Assembly (NCBI GenBank): GCA_963932145.1
Contig: OZ010577.1
Span: 16,407,889-16,471,888 of the forward strand
Source of the DNA: Acanthosepion lycidas
Lineage: Eukaryota > Mollusca > Cephalopoda > Sepiida > Sepiidae
DNA length: 64,000 nt
Direction of reading: 5' to 3'
In this document: positions 12,471-25,496 of the stretch, one piece after another
Layout: each line of letters begins with the position of its first letter
Position numbering within the stretch: the first letter of the stretch is position 1
The notes under the pieces: model-generated
Told to the model about the DNA's origin: nothing
The model's database searches: none
Seen by the model: only the letters and a program-made list of their open reading frames with translations
Translations under genes and position numbers: made by a program

Positions 12471-12843
12471 TCGTAACAGGGATTTCCTTGAAAAACTGTG
12501 TGGACGCAAAATGGGTGATCGCTCTATGTTTCTCTCCTGCCGTGCGTTCTATTTACCTTTACATTCTTTCATTTAACTTTATGAACAGGCAAGACGCTCC
12601 TCTAAAAGCTGCTTACAATTATTTTTCATTCGAACTCATACAGTGAGCGTAGCATGCAAAGGTTACGACTCACGTAACAGGGATTTCCTTGAAAAACTGT
12701 ATGGACGCAAAATGGGTGATCGCTGTATGTTTCTCTCCTGCCGTGCGTTCTATTTACCTTTACATTCTTTCATTTAACTTTATGAACAGGCAAGAGGCTC
12801 CTCTAAAAGCTGCTTACAATTATTTTTCATTCGAACTCATACA

Positions 12844-13640
12844 GTGAGAGTAGCATGCAAAGGTTACGACTCACGTAACAGGGATTTCCTTGAAAAACTG
12901 TGTGGACGCAAAATGGGTGATCGCTGTATGTTTCTCTCCTGCCGTGCGTTCTATTTACCTTTACATTCTTTCATTTCACTTTATGAACAGGCAAGGGTCT
13001 CCTCTAAAACCGGCTTACAATTATTTTTCATTCGAACTCATACAGTGAGTGTAGAATGCAAAGGATACTATTCATATAACAGGGATTTCCTTGAAAAACT
13101 GTGTGGACGCAAAGTGGGTGATCGCTGTATGTTTCTCTCCTGCCGTGCGTTCTATTTACCTTTACATTCTTTCATTTCACTTTATGAACAGGCAAGGGTC
13201 TCCTCTAAAACCGACTTACAATTATTTTTCATTCGAACTCATACAGTGAGCGTAGCATGCAAAGGATACTATTCATATAACAGAGATTTCCTTGAAAAAC
13301 TGTGTGGACGCAAAGTGGGTGATGGCTGTATGTTTCTCTCCTGCCGTGCGTTCTATTTACCTTTACATTCTTTCATTTCACTTTATGAACAGGCAAGAGC
13401 CTCCTCTAAAACCGGCTTACAATTATTTTTCATTCGAACTCATACAGTGAGCGTAGCATGCAAAGGTTACGACTCACGTAACAGGGATTTCCTTGAAAAA
13501 CTGTGTGGACGCAAAGTGGGTGATCGCTGTATGTTTCTCTCCTGCCGTGCGTTCTATTTACGTTTACATTCTTTCATTTAACTTTATGAACAGGCAAGAG
13601 GCTCCTCTAAAATCTGCTTACAATTATTTTTCATTCAAAC
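12844..13640 (+). repeat. Higher-order block G, first of several copies
   Basis: Four monomers in order: GTGAGAGTAG D-type; Y-type with GTAGAATGC; Y-type with ACCGACTTAC before it and GGTGATGGCTG inside; then D-type with TTTACGTTTACATTC. Copies end at the same marker near 20411, 23223 and 27841, and shorter versions end near 14986 and 24628. Distances between full copies are 6830, 2812 and 4618 bp, each a few bases short of 34, 14 and 23 monomers. Confidence 0.85.
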
Positions 13641-14250
13641 TCATACAGTGAGCGTAGCATGCAAAGGTTACGACTCACTTAACAGGGATTTCCTTGAAAA
13701 ACTGTGTGGACGCAAAATGGCTGATCGCTGTATGTTTCTCTCCTGCCGTGCGTTCTATTTACCTTTACATTCTTTCATTTCACTTTATGAACAGGCAAGA
13801 GCCTCCCCTAAAAGCCGCTTACAATTATTTTTCATTCGAACTCATACAGTGAGCGTAGCATGCAAAGGTTACGACTCACGTAACAGGGATTTCCTTGAAA
13901 AACTGTGTGGACGCAAAATGGGTGATCGCTGAATGTTTCTCTCCTGCCGTGCGTTCTATTTACCTTTACATTCTTTCATTTCACTTTATGAACAGGCAAG
14001 GGTCTCCTCTAAAACCGGCTTACAATTATTTTTCATTCGAACTCATACAGTGAGCGTAGCATGCAAAGGATACTATTCATATAACAGGGATTTCCTTGAA
14101 AAACTGTGTGGACGCAAAGTGGGTGATCGCTGTATGTTTCTCTCCTGCCGTGCGTTCTATTTACCTTTACATTCTTTCATTTCACTTTATGAACAGGCAA
14201 GAGCCTCCTCTAAAACCGGCTTACAATTATTTTTCATTCGAACTCATACA

Positions 14251-14449
14251 GTGAGCTTAGCATGCAAAGGTTACGACTCACGTAACTGGGATTTCCTTGA
14301 AAAACTGTGGACGCAAAGTGGGTGATCGCTGTATGTTTCTCTCCTGCCGTGCGTTCTATTTACCTTTACATTCTTTCATTTCACTTTATGAACAGGCAAG
14401 AGCCTCCTCTAAAAGCTGCTTACAATTATTTTTCATTCGAACTCATACA
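14251..14449 (+). repeat. 199-bp tracer monomer, copy 2
   Basis: Same three markers as copy 1 (GTGAGCTTAG, CGTAACTGGG, CTGTGGACGC), 2410 bp downstream of it, which is 12 monomers less the 2-bp deletion. Confidence 0.92.
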
Positions 14450-15655
14450 GTGAGCGTAGCATGCAAAGGTTACGGCTCACGTAACAGGGATTTCCTTGAA
14501 AAACTGAGTGGACGCAAAATGGGTGATCGCTGTAAGTTTCTCTCCTGCCGTGCGTTCTATTTACCTTTACATTCTTTCATTTCACTTTATGAACAGGCAA
14601 GAGCCTCCTCTAAAACCTGCTTACAATTATTTTTCATTCGAACTCATACAGTGAGCGTAGCATGCAAAGGATACTATTCATATAACAGAGATTTCCTTGA
14701 AAAACTGTGTGGACGCAAAGTGGGTGATGGCTGTATGTTTCTCTCCTGCCGTGCGTTCTATTTACCTTTACATTCTTTCATTTCACTTTATGAACAGGCA
14801 AGAGCCTCCTCTAAAACCGGCTTACAATTATTTTTCATTCGAACTCATACAGTGAGCGTAGCATGCAAAGGTTACGACTCACGTAACAGGGATTTCCTTG
14901 AAAAACTGTGTGGACGCAAAGTGGGTGATCGCTGTATGTTTCTCTCCTGCCGTGCGTTCTATTTACGTTTACATTCTTTCATTTAACTTTATGAACATGC
15001 AAGAGACTCCTCTAAAATCTGCTTACAATTATTTTTCATTCAAACTCATACAGTGAGCGTAGCATGCAAAGGTTACGAATCACTTAACAGGGATTTCCTT
15101 GAAAAACTGTGTGGACGCAAAATGGCTGATCGCTGTATGTTTCTCTCCTGCCGTGCGTTCTATTTACCTTTACATTCTTTCATTTAACTTTATGAACAGG
15201 CAAGAGCCTCCTCTAAAAGCTGCTTACAATTATTTTTCATTCGAACTCATACAGTGAGCGTAGCATGCAAAGGTTACGACTCACGTAACAGGGATTTCCT
15301 TGAAAAACGGTGTGGACGCAAAATGGGTGATCGCTGTATGTTTCTCTCATGACGTGCGTTCTATTTACCTTTACATTCTTTCATTTAACTTTATGAACAG
15401 GGAAGAGGCTCCTCTAAAAGCTGCTTACAATTATTTTTCATTCGAATTCATACAGTGAGCGTAGCATGCAAAGGTTACGACTCACGTAACAGGGATTTCC
15501 TTGAAAAACTGTGTGGACGCAAAATGGGTGATCGCTGAATGTTTCTCTCCTGCCGTGCGTTCTATTTACCTTTACATTCTTTCATTTCACTTTATGAACA
15601 GGCAAGGGTCTCCTCTAAAACCGGCTTACAATTATTTTTCATTCGAACTCATACA

Positions 15656-15856
15656 GTGAGCGTAGCATGCAAAGGATACTATTCATATAACAGGGATTTC
15701 CTTGAAAAACTGTGTGGACGCAAAGTGGGTGATCGCTGTATGTTTCTCTCCTGCCGTGCGTTCTATTTACCTTTACATTCTTTCATTTCACTTTATGAAC
15801 AGGCAAGAGCCTCCTCTAAAACCGGCTTACAATTATTTTTCATTCGAACTCATACA
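15656..15856 (+). repeat. Representative Y-type monomer (201 bp)
   Basis: This copy represents the second monomer family. Positions 20-36 read GATACTATTCATATAAC after one G, differing from the D-type at five sites within 14 bp and destroying its inverted repeat. It also carries AAAGTGGG near 67-74, TCA at 133-135 and ACCGGC at 166-171. Those variants are often, not always, found with the Y-type block. Y-type copies are common at about 11-35 kb, 41-45 kb and 51-53 kb and near the right end, and sparse in 2.3-11 kb and 46-51 kb. Confidence 0.93.
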
Positions 15857-16055
15857 GTGAGCTTAGCATGCAAAGGTTACGACTCACGTAACTGGGATTT
15901 CCTTGAAAAACTGTGGACGCAAAGTGGGTGATCGCTGTATGTTTCTCTCCTGCCGTGCGTTCTATTTACCTTTACATTCTTTCATTTCACTTTATGAACA
16001 GGCAAGAGCCTCCTCTAAAAGCTGCTTACAATTATTTTTCATTCGAACTCATACA
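15857..16055 (+). repeat. 199-bp tracer monomer, copy 3
   Basis: Same three markers; 1606 bp after copy 2, which is 8 monomers less 2 bp. It is preceded by the reference Y-type monomer and followed by a D-type monomer with GTTACGGCTCACG and GTAAGTTTC, as in most of the other copies. Confidence 0.92.
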
Positions 16056-16457
16056 GTGAGCGTAGCATGCAAAGGTTACGGCTCACGTAACAGGGATTTC
16101 CTTGAAAAACTGTGTGGACGCAAAATGGGTGATCGCTGTAAGTTTCTCTCCTGCCGTGCGTTCTATTTACCTTTACATTCTTTCATTTCACTTTATGAAC
16201 AGGCAAGAGCCTCCTCTAAAACCTGCTTACAATTATTTTTTATTCGAACTCATACAGTGAGAGTAGCATGCAAAGGTTACGACTCACGTAACAGGGATTT
16301 CCTTGAAAAACTGTGTGGACGCAAAATGGGTGATCGCTGTATGTTTCTCTCCTGCCGTGCGTTCTATTTACCTTTACATTCTTTCATTTCACTTTATGAA
16401 CAGGCAAGAGCCTCCTCTAAAAGCTGCTTATAATTATTTTTCATTCGAACTCATACA

Positions 16458-17438
16458 GTGAGCGTAGCATGCAAAGGTTACGACTCACGTAACAGGGATT
16501 TCCTTGAAAAACTGTGTGGACGCAAAATGGGTGATCGCTCTATGTTTCTCTCCTGCCGTGCGTTCTATTTACCTTTACATTCTTTCATTTCACTTTATGA
16601 ACAGGCAAGAGGCTCCTCTAAAAGCTGCTTACAATTATTTTTCATTCGAACTCATACAGTGAGCGTAGCATGCAAAGGTTACGACTCACGTAACAGGGAT
16701 TTCCTTGAAAAACTGTATGGACGCAAAATGGGTGATCGCTGTATGTTTCTCTCCTGCCGTGCGTTCTATTTACCTTTACATTCTTTCATTTCACTTTATG
16801 AACAGGCAAGAGGCTCCTCTAAAAGCTGCTTACAATTATTTTTCATTCGAACTCATACAGTGAGAGTAGCATGCAAAGGTTACGACTCACGTAACAGGGA
16901 TTTCCTTGAAAAACTGTGTGGACGCAAAATGGGTGATCGCTGTATGTTTCTCTCCTGCCGTGCGTTCTATTTACCTTTACATTCTTTCATTTCACTTTAT
17001 GAACAGGCAAGGGCCTCCTCTAAAAGCTGCTTACAATTATTTTTCATTCGAACTCATACAGTGAGCGTAGCATGCAAAGGTTACGGCTCACGTAACAGGG
17101 ATTTCCTTGAAAAACTGTGTGGACGCAAAATGGGTGATCGCTGTAAGTTTCTCTCCTGCCGTGCGTTCTATTTACCTTTACATTCTTTCATTTCACTTTA
17201 TGAACAGGCAAGAGCCTCCTCTAAAACCTGCTTACAATTATTTTTTATTCGAACTCATACAGTGAGAGTAGCATGCAAAGGTTACGACTCACGTAACAGG
17301 GATTTCCTTGAAAAACTGTGTGGACGCAAAATGGGTGATCGCTGTATGTTTCTCTCCTGCCGTGCGTTCTATTTACCTTTACATTCTTTCATTTCACTTT
17401 ATGAACAGGCAAGAGCCTCCTCTAAAAGCTGCTTATAA
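16458..17438 (+). other. Longest apparent ORF (326 codons), judged periodicity artefact
   Basis: A forward frame stays open across almost five monomers because 201 is divisible by 3 and these copies carry TCA rather than TAA at 133-135. The conceptual product is a 67-residue repeat with Cys at repeat positions 5, 20, 28, 33 and 57 and an aromatic, hydrophobic middle; I recognise no family. Against coding: the apparent first codon is GTG, the frame ends where CAA becomes TAA in CTTATAATT, neighbouring monomers carry TAA, TGA or frameshifts, and most variants between copies change the residue. No promoter or polyadenylation signal is visible. An identical ORF at 18267-19247 is the duplicate from the 9-monomer repeat. 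ORFs of 312 codons at 19473-20411, 22285-23223 and 34339-35277 have the same explanation. Confidence 0.8.
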
Positions 17439-18266
17439 TTATTTTTCATTCGAACTCATACAGTGAGCGTAGCATGCAAAGGTTACGACTCACGTAACAG
17501 GGATTTCCTTGAAAAACTGTGTGGACGCAAAATGGGTGATCGCTCTATGTTTCTCTCCTGCCGTGCGTTCTATTTACCTTTACATTCTTTCATTTAACTT
17601 TATGAACAGGCAAGAGGCTCCTCTAAAAGCTGCTTACAATTATTTTTCATTCGAACTCATACAGTGAGCGTAGCATGCAAAGGTTACGACTCACGTAACA
17701 GGGATTTCCTTGAAAAACTGTATGGACGCAAAATGGGTGATCGCTGTATGTTTCTCTCCTGCCGTGCGTTCTATTTACCTTTACATTCTTTCATTTCACT
17801 TTATGAACAGGCAAGAGGCTCCTCTAAAAGCTGCTTACAATTATTTTTCATTCGAACTCATACAGTGAGAGTAGCATGCAAAGGTTACGACTCACGTAAC
17901 AGGGATTTCCTTGAAAAACTGTGTGGACGCAAAATGGGTGATCGCTGTATGTTTCTCTCCTGCCGTGCGTTCTATTTACCTTTACATTCTTTCATTTCAC
18001 TTTATGAACAGGCAAGGGTCTCCTCTAAAACTGGCTTACAATTATTTTTCATTCGAACTCATACAGTGAGTGTAGAATGCAAAGGATACTATTCATATAA
18101 CAGGGATTTCCTTGAAAAACTGTGTGGACGCAAAGTGGGTGATCGCTGTATGTTTCTCTCCTGCCGTGCGTTCTATTTACCTTTACATTCTTTCATTTCA
18201 CTTTATGAACAGGCAAGAGCCTCCTCTAAAAGCTGCTTATAATTATTTTTCATTCGAACTCATACA

Positions 18267-19247
18267 GTGAGCGTAGCATGCAAAGGTTACGACTCACGTA
18301 ACAGGGATTTCCTTGAAAAACTGTGTGGACGCAAAATGGGTGATCGCTCTATGTTTCTCTCCTGCCGTGCGTTCTATTTACCTTTACATTCTTTCATTTC
18401 ACTTTATGAACAGGCAAGAGGCTCCTCTAAAAGCTGCTTACAATTATTTTTCATTCGAACTCATACAGTGAGCGTAGCATGCAAAGGTTACGACTCACGT
18501 AACAGGGATTTCCTTGAAAAACTGTATGGACGCAAAATGGGTGATCGCTGTATGTTTCTCTCCTGCCGTGCGTTCTATTTACCTTTACATTCTTTCATTT
18601 CACTTTATGAACAGGCAAGAGGCTCCTCTAAAAGCTGCTTACAATTATTTTTCATTCGAACTCATACAGTGAGAGTAGCATGCAAAGGTTACGACTCACG
18701 TAACAGGGATTTCCTTGAAAAACTGTGTGGACGCAAAATGGGTGATCGCTGTATGTTTCTCTCCTGCCGTGCGTTCTATTTACCTTTACATTCTTTCATT
18801 TCACTTTATGAACAGGCAAGGGCCTCCTCTAAAAGCTGCTTACAATTATTTTTCATTCGAACTCATACAGTGAGCGTAGCATGCAAAGGTTACGGCTCAC
18901 GTAACAGGGATTTCCTTGAAAAACTGTGTGGACGCAAAATGGGTGATCGCTGTAAGTTTCTCTCCTGCCGTGCGTTCTATTTACCTTTACATTCTTTCAT
19001 TTCACTTTATGAACAGGCAAGAGCCTCCTCTAAAACCTGCTTACAATTATTTTTTATTCGAACTCATACAGTGAGAGTAGCATGCAAAGGTTACGACTCA
19101 CGTAACAGGGATTTCCTTGAAAAACTGTGTGGACGCAAAATGGGTGATCGCTGTATGTTTCTCTCCTGCCGTGCGTTCTATTTACCTTTACATTCTTTCA
19201 TTTCACTTTATGAACAGGCAAGAGCCTCCTCTAAAAGCTGCTTATAA
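18267..19247 (+). other. Duplicate of the 326-codon apparent ORF, not a gene
   Basis: This is the copy of the apparent ORF at 16458-17438, displaced by exactly 1809 bp. The conceptual translations are identical, which reflects recent duplication of the DNA and does not indicate selection on a protein. Confidence 0.8.
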
Positions 19248-20679
19248 TTATTTTTCATTCGAACTCATACAGTGAGCGTAGCATGCAAAGGTTACGACTC
19301 ACGTAACAGGGATTTCCTTGAAAAACTGTGTGGACGCAAAATGGGTGATCGCTCTATGTTTCTCTCCTGCCGTGCGTTCTATTTACCTTTACATTCTTTC
19401 ATTTAACTTTATGAACAGGCAAGAGGCTCCTCTAAAAGCTGCTTACAATTATTTTTCATTCGAACTCATACAGTGAGCGTAGCATGCAAAGGTTACGACT
19501 CACGTAACAGGGATTTCCTTGAAAAACTGTATGGACGCAAAATGGGTGATCGCTGTATGTTTCTCTCCTGCCGTGCGTTCTATTTACCTTTACATTCTTT
19601 CATTTCACTTTATGAACAGGCAAGAGGCTCCTCTAAAAGCTGCTTACAATTATTTTTCATTCGAACTCATACAGTGAGAGTAGCATGCAAAGGTTACGAC
19701 TCACGTAACAGGGATTTCCTTGAAAAACTGTGTGGACGCAAAATGGGTGATCGCTGTATGTTTCTCTCCTGCCGTGCGTTCTATTTACCTTTACATTCTT
19801 TCATTTCACTTTATGAACAGGCAAGGGTCTCCTCTAAAACCGGCTTACAATTATTTTTCATTCGAACTCATACAGTGAGTGTAGAATGCAAAGGATACTA
19901 TTCATATAACAGGGATTTCCTTGAAAAACTGTGTGGACGCAAAGTGGGTGATCGCTGTATGTTTCTCTCCTGCCGTGCGTTCTATTTACCTTTACATTCT
20001 TTCATTTCACTTTATGAACAGGCAAGGGTCTCCTCTAAAACCGACTTACAATTATTTTTCATTCGAACTCATACAGTGAGCGTAGCATGCAAAGGATACT
20101 ATTCATATAACAGAGATTTCCTTGAAAAACTGTGTGGACGCAAAGTGGGTGATGGCTGTATGTTTCTCTCCTGCCGTGCGTTCTATTTACCTTTACATTC
20201 TTTCATTTCACTTTATGAACAGGCAAGAGCCTCCTCTAAAACCGGCTTACAATTATTTTTCATTCGAACTCATACAGTGAGCGTAGCATGCAAAGGTTAC
20301 GACTCACGTAACAGGGATTTCCTTGAAAAACTGTGTGGACGCAAAGTGGGTGATCGCTGTATGTTTCTCTCCTGCCGTGCGTTCTATTTACGTTTACATT
20401 CTTTCATTTAACTTTATGAACAGGCAAGAGGCTCGTCTAAAATCTCCTTACAATTATTTTTCATTCAAACTCATACAGTGAGCGTAGCATGCAAAGGTTA
20501 CGACTCACTTAACAGGGATTTCCTTGAAAAACTGTGTGGACGCAAAATGGCTGATCGCTGTATGTTTCTCTCCTGCCGTGCGTTCTATTTACCTTTACAT
20601 TCTTTCATTTCACTTTATGAACAGGCAAGAGCCTCCCCTAAAAGCTGCTTACAATTATTTTTCATTCGAACTCATACAG

Positions 20680-21900
20680 TGAGCGTAGCATGCAAAGGTT
20701 ACGACTCACGTAACAGGGATTTCCTTGAAAAACTGTGTGGACGCAAAATGGGTGATCGCTGTATGTTTCTCTCATGACGTGCGTTCTATTTACCTTTACA
20801 TTCTTTCATTTAACTTTATGAACAGGGAAGAGGCTCCTCTAAAAGCTGCTTACAATTATTTTTCATTCGAACTCATACAGTGAGCGTAGCATGCAAAGGT
20901 TACGACTCACGTAACAGGGATTTCCTTGAAAAACTGTGTGGACGCAAAATGGGTGATCGCTGAATGTTTCTCTCCTGCCGTGCGTTCTATTTACCTTTAC
21001 ATTCTTTCATTTCACTTTATGAACAGGCAAGGGTCTCCTCTAAAACCGGCTTACAATTATTTTTCATTCGAACTCATACAGTGAGCGTAGCATGCAAAGG
21101 ATACTATTCATATAACAGGGATTTCCTTGAAAAACTGTGTGGACGCAAAGTGGGTGATCGCTGTATGTTTCTCTCCTGCCGTGCGTTCTATTTACCTTTA
21201 CATTCTTTCATTTCACTTTATGAACAGGCAAGAGCCTCCTCTAAAACCGGCTTACAATTATTTTTCATTCGAACTCATACAGTGAGCTTAGCATGCAAAG
21301 GTTACGACTCACGTAACTGGGATTTCCTTGAAAAACTGTGGACGCAAAGTGGGTGATCGCTGTATGTTTCTCTCCTGCCGTGCGTTCTATTTACCTTTAC
21401 ATTCTTTCATTTCACTTTATGAACAGGCAAGAGCCTCCTCTAAAAGCTGCTTACAATTATTTTTCATTCGAACTCATACAGTGAGCGTAGCATGCAAAGG
21501 TTACGGCTCACGTAACAGGGATTTCCTTGAAAAACTGTGTGGACGCAAAATGGGTGATCGCTGTAAGTTTCTCTCCTGCCGTGCGTTCTATTTACCTTTA
21601 CATTCTTTCATTTCACTTTATGAACAGGCAAGAGCCTCCTCTAAAACCTGCTTACAATTATTTTTTATTCGAACTCATACAGTGAGAGTAGCATGCAAAG
21701 GTTACGACTCACGTAACAGGGATTTCCTTGAAAAACTGTGTGGACGCAAAATGGGTGATCGCTGTATGTTTCTCTCCTGCCGTGCGTTCTATTTACCTTT
21801 ACATTCTTTCATTTCACTTTATGAACAGGCAAGAGCCTCCTCTAAAAGCTGCTTATAATTATTTTTCATTCGAACTCATACAGTGAGCGTAGCATGCAAA
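20680..21900 (+). repeat. Higher-order block E, copy 3 of 3
   Basis: Third complete copy of the block E order. Like copy 1, and unlike copy 2, it is followed by a monomer with GACTCTCGTAAC (21909; counterpart near 12469), so copies 1 and 3 share more recent ancestry on that side. Confidence 0.85.
21282..21480 (+). repeat. 199-bp tracer monomer, copy 4
   Basis: Same three markers; 5425 bp after copy 3, which is 27 monomers less 2 bp. The long gap is filled mostly by the 9-monomer duplication at 16.3-20.0 kb. Confidence 0.92.
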
Positions 21901-23892
21901 GGTTACGACTCTCGTAACAGGGATTTCCTTGAAAAACTGTGTGGACGCAAAATGGGTGATCGCTCTATGTTTCTCTCCTGCCGTGCGTTCTATTTACCTT
22001 TACATTCTTTCATTTCACTTTATGAACAGGCAAGAGCCTCCTCTAAAACCTGCTTACAATTATTTTTTATTCGAACTCATACAGTGAGAGTAGCATGCAA
22101 AGGTTACGACTCACGTAACAGGGATTTCCTTGAAAAACTGTGTGGACGCAAAATGGGTGATCGCTGTATGTTTCTCTCCTGCCGTGCGTTCTATTTACCT
22201 TTACATTCTTTCATTTAACTTTATGAACAGGCAAGACGCTCCTCTAAAAGCTGCTTACAATTATTTTTCATTCGAACTCATACAGTGAGAGTAGCATGCA
22301 AAGGTTACGACTCACGTAACAGGGATTTCCTTGAAAAACTGTGTGGACGCAAAATGGGTGATCGCTGTATGTTTCTCTCCTGCCGTGCGTTCTATTTACC
22401 TTTACATTCTTTCATTTCACTTTATGAACAGGCAAGAGGCTCCTCTAAAAGCTGCTTACAATTATTTTTCATTCGAACTCATACAGTGAGAGTAGCATGC
22501 AAAGGTTACGACTCACGTAACAGGGATTTCCTTGAAAAACTGTGTGGACGCAAAATGGGTGATCGCTGTATGTTTCTCTCCTGCCGTGCGTTCTATTTAC
22601 CTTTACATTCTTTCATTTCACTTTATGAACAGGCAAGGGTCTCCTCTAAAACCGGCTTACAATTATTTTTCATTCGAACTCATACAGTGAGTGTAGAATG
22701 CAAAGGATACTATTCATATAACAGGGATTTCCTTGAAAAACTGTGTGGACGCAAAGTGGGTGATCGCTGTATGTTTCTCTCCTGCCGTGCGTTCTATTTA
22801 CCTTTACATTCTTTCATTTCACTTTATGAACAGGCAAGGGTCTCCTCTAAAACCGACTTACAATTATTTTTCATTCGAACTCATACAGTGAGCGTAGCAT
22901 GCAAAGGATACTATTCATATAACAGAGATTTCCTTGAAAAACTGTGTGGACGCAAAGTGGGTGATGGCTGTATGTTTCTCTCCTGCCGTGCGTTCTATTT
23001 ACCTTTACATTCTTTCATTTCACTTTATGAACAGGCAAGAGCCTCCTCTAAAACCGGCTTACAATTATTTTTCATTCGAACTCATACAGTGAGCGTAGCA
23101 TGCAAAGGTTACGACTCACGTAACAGGGATTTCCTTGAAAAACTGTGTGGACGCAAAGTGGGTGATCGCTGTATGTTTCTCTCCTGCCGTGCGTTCTATT
23201 TACGTTTACATTCTTTCATTTAACTTTATGAACAGGCAAGAGGCTCGTCTAAAATCTGCTTACAATTATTTTTCATTCAAACTCATACAGTGAGCGTAGC
23301 ATGCAAAGGTTACGACTCACTTAACAGGGATTTCCTTGAAAAACTGTGTGGACGCAAAATGGCTGATCGCTGTATGTTTCTCTCCTGCCGTGCGTTCTAT
23401 TTACCTTTACATTCTTTCATTTCACTTTATGAACAGGCAAGAGCCTCCCCTAAAAGCTGCTTACAATTATTTTTCATTCGAACTCATACAGTGAGCGTAG
23501 CATGCAAAGTTTACGACTCACGTAACAGGGATTTCCTTGAAAAACTGTGTGGACGCAAAATGGGTGATCGCTGAATGTTTCTCTCCTGCCGTGCGTTCTA
23601 TTTACCTTTACATTCTTTCATTTCACTTTATGAACAGGCAAGGGTCTCCTCTAAAACCGGCTTACAATTATTTTTCATTCGAACTCATACAGTGAGCGTA
23701 GCATGCAAAGGATACTATTCATATAACAGGGATTTCCTTGAAAAACTGTGTGGACGCAAAGTGGGTGATCGCTGTATGTTTCTCTCCTGCCGTGCGTTCT
23801 ATTTACCTTTACATTCTTTCATTTCACTTTATGAACAGGCAAGAGCCTCCTCTAAAACCGGCTTACAATTATTTTTCATTCGAACTCATACA

Positions 23893-24091
23893 GTGAGCTT
23901 AGCATGCAAAGGTTACGACTCACGTAACTGGGATTTCCTTGAAAAACTGTGGACGCAAAGTGGGTGATCGCTGTATGTTTCTCTCCTGCCGTGCGTTCTA
24001 TTTACCTTTACATTCTTTCATTTCACTTTATGAACAGGCAAGAGCCTCCTCTAAAAGCTGCTTACAATTATTTTTCATTCGAACTCATACA
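23893..24091 (+). repeat. 199-bp tracer monomer, copy 5
   Basis: Same three markers; 2611 bp after copy 4, which is 13 monomers less 2 bp. Here the following monomer has GTTACGACTCACG rather than the GGCTCACG variant seen after most other copies. Confidence 0.92.
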
Positions 24092-25297
24092 GTGAGCGTA
24101 GCATGCAAAGGTTACGACTCACGTAACAGGGATTTCCTTGAAAAACTGAGTGGACGCAAAATGGGTGATCGCTGTAAGTTTCTCTCCTGCCGTGCGTTCT
24201 ATTTACCTTTACATTCTTTCATTTCACTTTATGAACAGGCAAGAGCCTCCTCTAAAACCTGCTTACAATTATTTTTCATTCGAACTCATACAGTGAGCGT
24301 AGCATGCAAAGGATACTATTCATATAACAGAGATTTCCTTGAAAAACTGTGTGGACGCAAAGTGGGTGATGGCTGTATGTTTCTCTCCTGCCGTGCGTTC
24401 TATTTACCTTTACATTCTTTCATTTCACTTTATGAACAGGCAAGAGCCTCCTCTAAAACCGGCTTACAATTATTTTTCATTCGAACTCATACAGTGAGCG
24501 TAGCATGCAAAGGTTACGACTCACGTAACAGGGATTTCCTTGAAAAACTGTGTGGACGCAAAGTGGGTGATCGCTGTATGTTTCTCTCCTGCCGTGCGTT
24601 CTATTTACGTTTACATTCTTTCATTTAACTTTATGAACAGGCAAGAGGCTCCTCTAAAATCTGCTTACAATTATTTTAAATTCAAACTCATACAGTGAGC
24701 GTAGCATGCAAAGGTTACGACTCACTTAACAGGGATTTCCTTGAAAAACTGTGTGGACGCAAAATGGCTGATCGCTGTATGTTTCTCTCCTGCCGTGCGT
24801 TCTATTTACCTTTACATTCTTTCATTTCACTTTATGAACAGGCAAGAGCCTCCCCTAAAAGCTGCTTACAATTATTTTTCATTCGAACTCATACAGTGAG
24901 CGTAGCATGCAAAGGTTACGACTCACGTAACAGGGATTTCCTTGAAAAACTGTGTGGAAGCAAAATGGGTGATCGCTGAATGTTTCTCTCCTGCCGTGCG
25001 TTCTATTTACCTTTACATTCTTTCATTTCACTTTATGAACAGGCAAGGGTCTCCTCTAAAACCGGCTTACAATTATTTTTCATTCGAACTCATACAGTGA
25101 GCGTAGCATGCAAAGGATACTATTCATATAACAGGGATTTTCTTGAAAAACTGTGTGGACGCAAAGTGGGTGATCGCTGTATGTTTCTCTCCTGCCGTGC
25201 GTTCTATTTACCTTTACATTCTTTCATTTCACTTTATGAACAGGCAAGAGCCTCCTCTAAAACCGGCTTACAATTATTTTTCATTCGAACTCATACA

Positions 25298-25496
25298 GTG
25301 AGCTTAGCATGCAAAGGTTACGACTCACGTAACTGGGATTTCCTTGAAAAACTGTGGACGCAAAGTGGGTGATCGCTGTATGTTTCTCTCCTGCCGTGCG
25401 TTCTATTTACCTTTACATTCTTTCATTTCACTTTATGAACAGGCAAGAGCCTCCTCTAAAAGCTGCTTACAATTATTTTTCATTCGAACTCATACA
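25298..25496 (+). repeat. 199-bp tracer monomer, copy 6
   Basis: Same three markers; 1405 bp after copy 5, which is 7 monomers less 2 bp. This is the last copy in the window and lies at the right edge of the 11-26 kb mosaic. Confidence 0.92.

Larger units (their letters stand above)
15250..16480 (+). repeat. Higher-order block E, copy 2 of 3
   Basis: Repeats the marker order of block E copy 1. It differs by AACGGTGTGG in its first monomer and CGAATTCAT near 15446. Its last monomers lead straight into the 9-monomer duplication. Confidence 0.85.
16326..20025 (+). repeat. Tandem duplication with 9-monomer (1809-bp) period
   Basis: Sequence from about 16326 to 18216 is repeated at 18135 to 20025, an offset of exactly 9 x 201 bp. 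Shared markers in order include GATCGCTCTATG, AACTGTATGGACG, GTGAGAGTAG, GGCTCACG with GTAAGTTTC, ATTTTTTATTCG and CTTATAATT. The only internal difference I found is AAACTGGC (18030) against AAACCGGC (19839). The two matching blocks overlap by ~80 bp, as expected for a recent unequal exchange. Confidence 0.9.

Noticed and set aside
13648..13800. Hammerhead ribozyme core, as found in some satellites
   Set aside because: GGCTGATCGCTG superficially resembles CTGANGA but has CTGATCG, and no matching GAAA-containing helix partner is present.
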